This document shows positions 45,714 to 56,417 of a DNA stretch of 64,000 nucleotides, piece by piece; positions within the stretch are counted from its first letter, which is position 1, and every line of letters starts with the position of its first letter. The position numbers and the translations under genes are program-made. The notes below the pieces were generated by a model that saw nothing but the letters and a program-made list of their open reading frames with translations, had not been told where the DNA came from and made no database searches. This DNA is from Isoperla grammatica (taxonomy: Eukaryota > Arthropoda > Insecta > Plecoptera > Perlodidae), in the NCBI GenBank assembly GCA_945910005.1, contig OX246743.1, positions 9,523,587 through 9,587,586 of the forward strand. Direction: 5' to 3'.

Positions 45714-46641
45714 CTGAAACAAACAATATTCACTATAAAGTCTAAATTCACAAACTTTGCTAATCTCCAATTTAATAAGTTCGTATTCAATACGATGGTT
45801 TCAACAACGTTAAATTTAAATGGTGTCTTGTAGCAGACGTCATGTTTGTTCGGAGAAAATCTCTGATCGACAAGTAATTTCGGGTCTAAAAGTTTTGTGG
45901 AACCAGGCTCATTAGGAAATGTATATGTAGTTTTCCAATGGCTGCACTGGACCGCACTGAGTGCACCTGCACTGGACCGCACTGAGTGCACCTGCACTGG
46001 ACCGCACTGACTGCGCCTTTAACAATTACGGTGGAACTTCTTCATAACAAACGTCTTTTTACTAACATCCAAACGTGTCTCAAACAACACATTCACAATA
46101 CTGTTTTAAATTACATCATCATCGCTTTGAAGTGAAGAGGTAATGGGTATACTATTTCCTGAGTATTAGCTTTTGTTTTTATTATTGCAATTATATATCA
46201 AAATTCGTAGACTATCGTGGCCTGGGTTAATGTTCATAACATTTAATCTTTTCCAAATATTTTGTATTTCTTTAATTTTATAGAAACAGGATGGATGGAA
46301 CATACAAATTACAAAAGATTGACCCAAAATTTGTCTCATACATAGGGTAAACTTTTTATTTTATCCAGAACAAGTCTCTAATTTAGTAGAGTACAAAACC
46401 TCAAACAAAGAGTGTATGTCGTCATACGCCAGTGTTATTATTATTTTTTTATTGTAGACAAATTTCTTCAGTTTACATATATTGGAATGCTAATATCCAG
46501 TTGAAAAAGTCGACTTGTTTTTTATTCTGTTTTATTTGCAACAGCACAAAGTACCACAATGGCAATTACAATAGAACAGGATTATAAATACAGTTTACAA
46601 ATATTAAATATATATATATAGCCTAACATTTATAAGATACA
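45714..46641. other. Intron or spacer with a 25-bp triplicated repeat
   Basis: At 45943-46013 the unit gcactggaccgcactgagtg + cacct is present nearly three times. The rest is AT-rich. TTTATT at 46531-46536 (AATAAA on the minus strand) could be the polyadenylation signal of the gene ending at 46642. Confidence 0.5.
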
Positions 46642-48119
46642 TCAGTACATACAGAAACAGAATCTCTGAACTAAACAGAATTGCAAACATAGATACGAGT
46701 GCCATAGCTGGACGCTTGAACAGCGAGGACACCCAGGGTACGGGGGTTGACACGGGTCCCACCACGGTAAAGGGTAACCAGAACCAATAATGGGACCACC
46801 AAAGGGACCACCAATGGGACCACCACCAATGGGAGCTCCAGCAGGAGGCAATGGGAGCGGCGGTCCTCCAGGCACGCCACCTGCCAAGTACCCCATAGCA
46901 CCGCTCGGAAGACCCCCTGGATACGCTGGAGGGGGATTCCCCCCCTGACGAGCCGATCGAGTGACATTATCGTCTTCAACTTCAATGCCGTCTCCAAGGT
47001 CATCCACGTCGTCGAGTGTTTCGTCCGAGTTGTCGCCGGATTGCGCCTGTCATGTACACCCACAAAATTAGTTTCAGTTTTGTTTTATTTCAGAATGAGT
47101 AGCCTACATAATAATTTTACAAAAGGATATATATAAAAATTGGACCCCAATGAGTGAGTATTTACTCGCAAGCAGGGCTCCTGTAACTAATTAACTAATG
47201 AAGTCTCATGATCTACTACTTTAAAATTAATGTATGAATGCAATGAATGAATGACAATGTTGTATTGTGTATTTTGTATTTTGCATTTTGCTCAATTTCG
47301 TGTGTAGTGTTAATTAACATTTATTGATAGTGAGAAGTTTAAATAGAAAAACGCATGTGCTAGTATTTGCTATACGAATTTATTACCCGCCATACAAAAC
47401 ACATATTTATATCGGCGAATGTAAACATCTATCCACCAACACTATTACTCTATTAGAGAGTTGTGTAGGCATATTAATTATTTTTAAAAATAACGTAGTA
47501 TCAACTAAGTTCTGTTGTCACTATATACAAAAATTCAACTTTCATAGTTTGAATGAACAACGTAATGTCAAGAGTAATACGTCCAAATATAAATTATATA
47601 CACACTAATTTGATCAAATATTCTCCATTTTTTAGGGTTTCCATATTTTAAAAGTCAGCAAACTTTGTGGCTTGTGGTTGTACGGGCTGTAAGGGATCTG
47701 GGGCAAAGCCCCAGCCGCCAAAAGCAAAAATTTGTTGCACTCTTTTTATCAAAACATCATTTATAACGACCTGAGAAAGCAACTAAGTTTAATTTTAGAT
47801 GAATTATTAAATTTAAATATCAATTTATTTATTGCGATTCACAGTTACTAATCAATAAAAAAAAACAGCGTCCCCGTTAATAGTTGTGGGACACCGGGAC
47901 TGGGACAGGTCCCTAAAAACCGGGACCACCCCGTTAAAAGCGGGACGAATGGACAATGCAGTTCAACTCTATAAATTTATTTTTACTGATAATTATGAAA
48001 TGAAATTTCCTGTATGAGATAACTTTTTCTTTTCAACGTGTACAGTTAGGTTATTAGAAACTTACCAGAGCTATGGCCAGAATCACGGGCACCAAAGAAC
48101 GAATCAAAAGCTGTTTCAT
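46642..48119 (-). CDS. Secreted Gly/Pro-rich prepropeptide with seven-Cys tail (gene A)
   Basis: Exon 1 (48119-48066, 54 nt) encodes the signal peptide MKQLLIRSLVPVILAIAL. Exon 2 (47046-46642) follows in phase 0 after ...catgacag. The product is 152 residues: an acidic pro-region (AQSGDNSDETLDDVDDLGDG, then IEVEDDNVT), a processing-like site RSAR before QGGN, a long PGG/GGP-rich stretch of about 70 residues, and a Cys-rich C-terminus (WDPC...GCPRC...YLC..FC....FCFCMY). The cysteine spacing is C-x6-C-x2-C-x10-C-x3-C-x5-C-x-C. A TATAAAA box lies about 70 bp upstream of the ATG. It shares architecture and motif with genes B-D nearby. Gly/Pro-rich plus Cys-rich halves recall some invertebrate antimicrobial peptides and also adhesive or matrix proteins; function is unknown. 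Confidence 0.75.
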
Positions 48120-48187
48120 GCTGGCAATACAAAGACCTGTGCTTCAATCTGTCTAGTCAATGCGTCGCAACAGCGTCACTTAAACCG

Positions 48188-48194
48188 TTTTATA
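48188..48194 (-). promoter_or_regulatory. TATA box of gene A
   Basis: The minus strand reads gggTATAAAAcgg, about 70 bp upstream of the gene A start codon. The same gggtataaaa context occurs upstream of gene D. Confidence 0.65.
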
Positions 48195-48702
48195 CCCGGC
48201 TTATTCAGTCTGGCATTTATAACAACATTACGTCAAATTCTTAATAAATTTCATGTGGATAGAATGTGCACATTTTATTGACAATACGATCAGTCATTTC
48301 GAAACAGTTGTTGAAATGAGCTTATTGTAATAATTCTGTCAATGATACTACGAGAAGACAGAACTTGCAAATCATATTGCTTGCACGTACGGTTTTAAAT
48401 GTGTGACTACTTTGTAAACTAAGAAGCAAATTCCTAAAATGGGATGAAGCAATTTATAATAATTGATGTCATCATGTTCAATGGAAAACCATCCTAGCGG
48501 TCTCCGAGTTCCGTTTCTTCATAATTGCTCACACATTAAAACATCAAAATGTAGTTCATTGTCAGTGCCAGTATGTCAAGAGTATGTCAAGTAGAAAGAT
48601 AACAATTTATTGTCAGCTGTCTGATATGCATCAGGTATCAGACAAAACATCTTAAGCATGTTCTTTATTTACTTACAAAGTTTCACATTTTTTATTTACC
48701 AT

Positions 48703-48948
48703 TGAAATGAAATGAAATGAAATGAAATGAAATGAAATGAAATGAAATGAAATGAAATGAAATGAAATGAAATGAAATGAAATGAAATGAAATGAAATGA
48801 AATGAAATGAAATGAAATGAAATGAAATGAAATGAAATGAAATGAAATGAAATGAAATGAAATGAAATGAAATGAAATGAAATGAAATGAAATGAAATGA
48901 AATGAAATGAAATGAAATGAAATGAAATGAAATGAAATAAAATGAAAT
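48703..48948. repeat. (AAATG)n pentanucleotide microsatellite, about 48 copies
   Basis: A nearly pure aaatg run of about 245 bp with one interruption near its right end. Pentanucleotide periodicity leaves all three minus frames open, as Ile-Ser-Phe-His-Phe repeats; these are not genes. Exact copy number in an assembly is unreliable. Confidence 0.97.
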
Positions 48949-49547
48949 TGTACGTGACGCCATCCAATATAAATTCTCAATTTATGGAAATTTATTTTGG
49001 GTCGGGGAATTTGACGTTTCCTCCTAATCCTTCATATCATTACACATTGGGAACAATAATATATAAAAAATTATATCGTCACCACCCACAAGGTACGAAT
49101 AATACTGGGATGCGTTTCATGTCAAAGCCTGGTGATTCTTCAGCCCTCTCTATGTTTAATTTAACAAGGATTTGGGTGGGACAAAAATATTCTGGACTTT
49201 AAAATGAAAGGATCGCAAAAAACTGCTCCCTAGTTTTCATTCTGTATATTTTTTGTTCATACAATTCTTTGCATATGAGTTATTTATCATAGTTTTGTAG
49301 ATCTACCGAAAGAATTGATAGCTATATAGAACGACTATAGCCTACAAAATATCAAAATTATTGTGATTTTTGAACAGTCAAGTCAAACAACATTTCAGAA
49401 CTTCTGTTAATCAATACAAAACTACATAAGAAAAAATTAATCTTTTAAATAAATAGAATAAACACAGGGTGTACATTTATATATTCCAGGTCATGTTCCA
49501 CCAGTAAAATGCTAAATTCCTACACCATCAGGTCTTTACTCTAACTG

Positions 49548-50715
49548 TTAAGGCCATCCTGCACCATCAGGCCATATATATCGACCATAAGGCCACATTA
49601 TTCCACCATAAGGCCATATACCTCCACCAGAAGGCCATATTCCACTACCATATGGCCACATTCCACCAGTAAAAGGCCATCCTCCACCATAAGGCCAAGT
49701 TCCTCCAACATAAGGCCATATTCCTCCACCATAAAGCCATATTCCACCAGCAACAGGCCATATTATAACAGTATTTATTCCAGCACTAGGAGTGAACACA
49801 CCCCCACCAGGGGGAGATGGAGGACCCCATGGGGACAGAGCACCCTCTATAGGAGGAGTCGCATAAGAGCTCCAACCACCCTGACGTTCACTTCGAGACG
49901 AAGTAACGTTCGGGTCTACGGTGAACTCAAGGTCATCGATGTCGTCATGTATGACGTCATTCTCAGCCTTGATGTCTTCCTCGGACCGCATCTACACCAG
50001 AGGATAATGATTAGATCTGAGAACATAGTTCACGTCGACCAGTCAACTATAGACCCGGTTTCACCCTACTTTTAGTCCCGGGATTATCTTCCACTTCAGG
50101 GTTACGAATTTCATAATAGAAGCGTAGTAAAAAGTACATACATTTGATCCGGCCCGGAGGACCAACTTTATGTACACACGAAAATGAATAAAAACATAGT
50201 AAAAAGAAGCATACAATTTGATCCGGGAAGAGCCCCAAATTTATGATCACAAGAAAATGATATACTCCACATACAAATAAAACTGAAACATCCTCATTTT
50301 TGCGGCCGTCCACACGAAACCGAGAATTCAAAATAATTAATAACAAAACAAAGAGGTGCGGACAATAGAAATTGCTCTCGTTTGATTGTGATTTGGCAAT
50401 TAAAAAAATAAACAACAACATAACAAAAAAGTATTTTAGAATTCCAAAGCAGAGAATAAAAGCCAGACGTTTATAGAAAACAGACTTTAAGTAAAACGAA
50501 AGACGCAGCAACCTAAACAGGGTCCTGCATGACAGGTACTGGGACCATATATGTGTGTACTTGATTCTGTCGCGTTCGCCAAAACTTTTAAATTTTGTTT
50601 TTTTCCTGTTCTGTTTCTCCAACCGGTAACCATGCCTGTACTGTGGTTGCAGATTACTTACCGCATCTATGAATAGCAGCAGCGGCACCAAACAGAACAC
50701 CAACAGGTGTCTCAT
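49548..50715 (-). CDS. Secreted Gly/Trp/Pro-rich prepropeptide (gene B)
   Basis: Exon 1 (50715-50662, 54 nt) encodes MRHLLVFCLVPLLLFIDA. Exon 2 (49991-49548) follows phase 0 after ctggtgtag. The product is 165 residues: acidic pro-region (MRSEEDIKAENDVIHDDIDD, LEFTVDPNVT), site SSRSER before QGGW, then a tail built of about nine irregular heptad-like units around WP(Y/S)GGG, for example GGIWPYGG and GGTWPYGGG, ending GAGWP. Unlike genes A and C it has no mature-region cysteines, so the Cys motif was lost or replaced by repeat expansion. Signal peptide, pro-region and promoter are nearly identical to gene C, so B and C are recent duplicates. Confidence 0.78.
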
Positions 50716-50811
50716 GGTCGCAGTGGTCTTGACTCTTGAGATTAACTCTCTTTCACCTCTGACAAATAAATTCGAGTAGAGAAGTGATTTCAAATCGACG
50801 ACACCACTTAC

Positions 50812-50817
50812 TTTATA
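50812..50817 (-). promoter_or_regulatory. TATA box of gene B
   Basis: The minus strand reads gtcagTATAAAgtaagtgg about 100 bp upstream of the start codon. The 5'-flank from here to the ATG is strongly conserved with gene C. Confidence 0.6.
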
Positions 50818-51110
50818 CTGACGGTTTAATTTCACAATTCACGCGCCGCCAAAACTAAACTTGCGCAATTCTTTCATAGTGCTTCAACAAATAAAATAAA
50901 CGAATACAATTTGTGTTATTAAATGATTCTTGCAATGGGACAGAGTTGATTATATCCAGTTCTAAAGAAAATACGTGATTAAACACAATACACCCACTTT
51001 TAGCTTACTTAACGTTTTACGCTAATATTTATTTAACGTTCTCGATTTTATACTTTGTTTTGAAAATCGAATGAGGAAATTACACAGAAACGATTTCTTA
51101 GGTACTTCGT

Positions 51111-52369
51111 AACGTTGACGTTGAACCCACAAGTGACGTAAGAAACTAACTACAACAATTGAACTTGCACTAATGGGTCAACAAAACTTACAAGTAAACA
51201 AATTAAAAAATTAAAAAATAAAAATTAATTGGAACTTGTGGATGTAATTATCTGTTGCAAATAAAGACAATAGTAATGTCATAATAATTAAATTGCAAAT
51301 AATAAATAAAAATAAGTGAAGTGCCAGTAAGTGAACTGCTCTCCAGGCAGGATTTTAAAGACGAACAACAACGTCGTGGAAATTTTATTTTCCGTTTTGG
51401 ACATTGGTTTTCCAAAATCAATTAGCTAATTTTCTCAAAGCTTGTTGTTTGTCTATAGGTTAATTAATTCGGTTAGTTAAATTGTGATCTTTGGTGTTGG
51501 TTGTATTCTCTTTCAATATTTTAAAACGGATGTACTATGGAAAACAATGAAGCAGTCGAAACGAAAGAACAAATAATTATCGAAATATAGCAAGCAATAA
51601 ATCGGGGAATGTCGGAAGGATATAAGTTAGATCCAACAGTCCCGTTGGAGGATCACCTGGGACAAGCGGAGGAGGTGGAACGTGACAAACAGAATATATA
51701 TAATAATAATTCCCTCAAGTTTATAGTACACATAACACATATCGTTTCGGTGTTCTATCACAAAAAGTTGTAAGCACTACGACTTGTGTATGTTTTACTG
51801 CGTTATTCATAACAACAAAAAAAGACAAAATGACGGTAACACCCTGTGGACAGATTCTAAGTGCAACGGAATCAGAGGTAAACTCCTGAAACAGAAGCAC
51901 TAATTTCGTTTATCTAATCTTCTTATCAATCTCGCCCTGTCCTTTGTATCTCTTGAAAATACTACCAATATCAACATCTGCCTTGTATTTAACACTTTTA
52001 AATTTATACTTCAGCCGTGCCTGGGCCAGGCCCAGGCTTTGATTAGCTTGCGATTCCTTACACTGAGTACGGGCCCTGGCCTGAAATACCGGGCCCGGGC
52101 CGGGCTTCTCTATTAAGGTCGATGCAGACCTTTAGTCAGGTTTAAGGAACCCCAAGCATGACAGTACAGTCCATCCCAATAATATGCAACAGGTTTGTAG
52201 AAATAGGAACCAGGGAACACTCAACAGAATACTATAGTATGATATGGCCTACATACTTAGTGACCTGGGACCTAATAATAGAATCACAGGAATCTTAACA
52301 CATTCTCAGACAAGGTATTACTAACAACTAGAGCCATTGAAAGCAATCGATGGTTTGATCTGGGATTTA
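51111..52369. other. Spacer between duplicated units
   Basis: AT-rich. A frame from about 51537 reads MENNEAVETKEQIIIEI, then a stop, then QAINRGMSEGYKLDPTVPLE, suggesting a decayed coding fragment of unknown origin. A GC-rich patch with gggcccgggccgggc lies near 52075-52110. Confidence 0.4.
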
Positions 52370-53462
52370 TTTTTTGGGGAATTTATATTGAGTCAAGGAA
52401 TTTGTCCACATTAACAATATTACTCACAGCTCTGTCCGGATTTGATTCACGTTAACAGTTACTAAATTATTGGAAACAAATATCAATGAGGGTGTCACCA
52501 CCCACAATTGGTACGAAGAATGCTGGGATGCGTTTCATCTTAAACAACCAGGGGATTCTTATACCCTCTCTTTATATTCAATTTGACAAGGATTTGGTTA
52601 AGACATTCACGGACTAAGAAATAAAAGGCTAATAAATAATTGCTCACCAGTTTTCATTTTATATATGTATTTTTTCGTATTTTCATACAATCCTTTACAT
52701 GTGACTTATTTTATCATAGTTGGCAACAATACATGTCATAAATTGTTTACTGTTGTGATAGAAAGTATTTTACATCTACTGAAAGAATTTTTAATTACAC
52801 ATAAAACAGCTAAATTCTTGTGATTTTTGAACAGTCGTGACAACCAAAACTTCGAAACTAAAGTTACCAATACAAAAATACACAAGGAGTGCATTTCTTA
52901 TAAATAGATACATAAAACAAATAAATAAACACGTATTATGAATACATTACCATTTCACATAAATAACTCCATATCATTGACATACTTTTCAACTTAGTGC
53001 TGGCTTTGTATACTGGCTTACTGTAGCTACAGACGTCGCGACAGTTTTTCAACGCCGTTCATTGGGCGAAGATCATAGATTACATAATCAAAACCCTTCT
53101 TCCAATTGAACCCCGTTCTCTCATTTACCTGGCGAGCGCAATGACCACTACACCACCAGAACTGATAACTTACGAACAAAATCATATATGAAAAATCTTG
53201 TTTTTCTCGAATATATTTCTCGAAATTAATGTTGTTGAAAATATTATATTGCAATAATAAAACTTATTTAACATTACTTAAATAAATAATTTTAAATAAA
53301 ATAAAATAATAAAATAAATAATTTTGCAATAAAATAAATGTGTCAATGAAAAAATTATATAGCCTAATAATATATAAAATAATTAAAATAGAGAACACGT
53401 AAGACTGTCAACTTAACAATGTAGCCAATGTGGATTGTAGAATGTAGACATCTGCTTTGATT

Positions 53463-54980
53463 TCAAAGCCAGCAGAAGCACCACTTGGGTAGCCAATTGA
53501 GGCATATTTCCCTACACCACCAGGGGTGATTCATGTTGAGATCCCTACAGCGGGGACACGAGTTGGGGGTGAGACATGGATCGTAGAATCCTCCTCCACT
53601 TGGCCATATTCCCCCACCAGGAGGAAATCCACCACCAGGAGGCCATCCACCACCACCAGGAGGCCATATTGGACCAGGAATGGGGGCTGGAGGTCCTCCT
53701 GGGATACCACCCGGTAATGCAGCTGCTATAGCACCTGCACCACTCTGACGTTTGCTTCGGGACGAGGTGATGTTCGTGTCCAAGGTGAAATCAAGGTCGA
53801 CGATGCCATCATTTCTGACGTCATCCAGTGACTCGATGTCTTCCTCGGACCGCGTCTACACCACAGGACCATAATTAGATAGATGTTCTTAGTACTTATG
53901 GGGAGGCGTAGCAAAGTACAAAGAGAGCGTGGCAAGCGGTCCGGCCAACAGGCACTCAATGAATCAATATTCATTGAGTGCCTGTTGGCCGGACCGCTTG
54001 CCACGCTCTCTTTGCACACAACTCTCCAAGGTCCGCTAGGGGGAGATCAAGTAGACCTTGACAACTCTCTAGGTCATCGGCAGAACTATTTGACTTCTTT
54101 GGAATCCCGATGGATACGACTTCTAGCAGGCAGTACTCAGTGGCCGGTGGAGACTCAAACTAACACATAGATAGCGCTGCTAAACAACACCCTTATCTGC
54201 GCCATTGATGATTTAACAATAAAGCAACAATGATCAATTGACAGATAAACTCATCCTTATAGTAGTTCATTTTCTTGCCACCAGAATGTGTCTAGTCTAT
54301 TTTGAGGGGCCAGTGCCGAAACGCTCACCGGTACCATTGGGTTTTAAACCCAATGCCGGTACACCTCCCCATAGCAATTAAGACACTTTTACAAGTATAG
54401 GCATAGGTACCGTGCATCTAAGTGATTCTAGAAATATTAACAAACAACACTATATGAAAGTTTAAAGTGACAACAAATTGAAAATTTTATGGTACAAAAC
54501 CTGAATAATAAGTCATAAAAATTGCATGTACAGTATAATGGTATAGTAGTTAAGGATCCGTTATTGACATGAGACTGTTAAGCTGGGACCAAAGTCCGTT
54601 TGGTTTTTAGTCAATTGGATTTTCTTCAGACAGTTTATTGTGTTAATTTGTTTCAGTATAATATTAATATTTATATCCGAAACCACTTAAAAACCTGACA
54701 CAAATACCTAACCCTAAAAAAAGTAATGCGAAAAAGTACTGGGGGGCAGAGGCCCCCCCCCCAGACATACCTATGTATCTGTTCATATTGTGCCTCCTCT
54801 TAAACATTCGCGATTTGTCACAGCGTATTTATTCCATTTTTATTTAATTATTACTTATAATTTTGCTGTTGCTGTTGCTGTTGCCTGTCACTAACCATGA
54901 CTGTACTGTGGTTGCAGATTACTTACCGCATCTATGAATAGCAGCAGCGGCACCAAACAGAACACCAGCAGGTGCCTCAT
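53463..54980 (-). CDS. Secreted Gly/Pro/Trp-rich prepropeptide with seven-Cys tail (gene C)
   Basis: Exon 1 (54980-54927, 54 nt) encodes MRHLLVFCLVPLLLFIDA, identical to gene B. Exon 2 (53855-53463) follows phase 0 after gtggtgtag. The product is 148 residues: acidic pro-region (TRSEEDIESLDDVRNDGIVD), site SSRSKR before QSGAGAIAAA, a PGGIPGGPP/IWPPGGGGWPPGGG stretch, and a Cys-rich end (YDPC...SCPRC...WWC..IC.......WCFCWL). Spacing is C-x5-C-x2-C-x10-C-x3-C-x7-C-x-C, the same pattern as gene A. RSKR is a good furin-type site, and a Gln after cleavage could cyclise to pyroglutamate. Function is not recognised; Trp/Gly richness, acidic pro-piece and cysteines suggest a defence or adhesive peptide. 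Confidence 0.78.
53894..54376. mobile_element. Element with a near-perfect internal palindrome in the intron of gene C
   Basis: Ends tatggggaggcgta and ta(c)acctccccata form terminal inverted repeats. Near the left end, about 45-bp arms (ending tcaatgaat / attcattga around 53955-53970) pair almost perfectly: caaagagagcgtggcaagcg mirrored by cgcttgccacgctctctttg. A related diverged repeat lies at about 40.0-40.74 kb. No coding capacity. Confidence 0.6.
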
Positions 54981-55075
54981 GGTCGCAGTGGTCTTGACTC
55001 TTGAGATTTACTCTCTTTCACCTCTGACGAATAAATTCGAGTAGAGAAGTGATTTCAAATCGACGACACCACTTA

Positions 55076-55082
55076 TTTTATA
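55076..55082 (-). promoter_or_regulatory. TATA box of gene C
   Basis: The minus strand reads gcgagTATAAAAtaagtgg about 100 bp upstream of the ATG, in register with the gene B box. Confidence 0.6.
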
Positions 55083-55385
55083 CTCGCGGTTTAATTTGAC
55101 AAGTGACACACGCCGTCAAATCTCAACTTGCGTAATTTTCTTGATAATTTTCAAAGTGTTAAAACAAGTTCTATGTATTGTCATTTTACCATGACCAAAT
55201 ATCACGATTGGTAAGTGATTCTTGTAACAGGACAAGGTTGATTTTAAACAATTATTAAGAAAATACGTGATTAAATATAAAAGTATCGATATTTTGCTTA
55301 CTTGGCGTTCTACGCTAATTCAATAAACGCTCTCGGCTACTTTGTTTTGAAAATCGATCGAGTTGCAGAAACGATTTCAAAACTG

Positions 55386-56334
55386 GTGATTTCACGCTTT
55401 CACAACAATTGCATTATTTTAAGGCGGCTGTACAATACACAACACACACCCTACTTTAACAATCATAAATGCATATTTTGTTTGTAAGAATAGCTGTTAC
55501 AGGGTGCTGACAATTATACCTACCAAGAACAACATGTCTCCATGTCATGTGTGTCATTATATTTCTGCACAGATGTTAAGAGGAATACATTGGGGGGGGG
55601 GGGGGGGGGGGCATTTTATGATTCTTGGTCGTATGGTACTACATGTATCAGTGGAGAAGAGAAACCCAAACAAAAGTTGTGAAACAACTATACTCAGAAA
55701 GAAAACGTGCGATCTGAAATTTATAACAACATTGAATTCGTCTTAAAATAATTATTCTATTATAGAGCAGAAACACGTTTTCTATCAAATACCAAAACAA
55801 CGGCATTATTACATGGTTTCTTGTAAATAATTTCACAATAGTGAATACGTAGAAATGAGCTATATTAAACTCGTCAATTTGGAACAGTACATTTCAATAG
55901 TTTTGTTTGGGTATAACAGATACAGTTTTGATCATTTATCGGCGATTGTTTAGCGATCATGTCTTCAATACAGCTGCGAAATCGTTATCAATTCCATATA
56001 AACGTGATGTTTACTAAGTATATTACCAAAACAATTGTGTCAGATATTCTTTGAAGGTAGAATTTCCAATGTCACTACACGAACTTTGTATCAGTGTTAT
56101 CATCATTCTCTAAACATGGAATCGAATTCTCACCGACATGATATTTAATATTTTATTCATTGAAACAACCCAACAAGAAGAGTGGTAGGTTGGTTCATAG
56201 GGTTACACTGGCGTGGGGAGAGCGGAGGGCTTCAGACACCCCTTAAATGCCCCTTCACTAACGACATCACTATTATTGTGGGAGCGAACAAGGCTTCAAT
56301 CCTATCTTCTTCTATCTTCTTCTATATATATTTA

Positions 56335-56417
<83 letters not shown>

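Larger units (their letters stand above)
48950..51110. repeat. Segmental duplication unit 1 (contains gene B)
   Basis: Sequence downstream of gene B (from about 48980: ctgggatgcgtttcat, gattctt, ccctctct, caaggatttgg) and upstream of it (50700-51110: aaaatacgtgattaaa, actttgttttgaaaatcga, cagaaacgattt) matches the corresponding flanks of gene C at 52370-55385 in order and orientation. Confidence 0.75.
52370..55385. repeat. Segmental duplication unit 2 (contains gene C)
   Basis: Matches the 48950-51110 unit at both flanks and through the gene. It is longer because of insertions, including the 53894-54376 palindrome-bearing element within the intron of gene C. Confidence 0.75.

Noticed and set aside
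45714..45997. Extension of the orphan exon's open frame upstream to a 138-codon frame
   Set aside because: The extension crosses a clear splice acceptor and runs through AT-rich, repeat-containing sequence, so it is treated as intron.
48673..48980. Three overlapping minus-strand open frames of ISFHF repeats
   Set aside because: They are translations of the (AAATG)n microsatellite, which is open in all three minus frames because of its five-base period.
50047..50835. A 262-codon minus-strand open frame
   Set aside because: It runs through the promoter, exon 1 and intron of gene B and is AT-rich and Phe/Leu/Ile-heavy. Only its 18-codon signal-peptide part is coding.
51537..51690. Possible gene starting MENNEAVETKEQIIIEI
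   Set aside because: It is interrupted by a stop after 17 codons and has no splice context; kept only as a possible decayed fragment.
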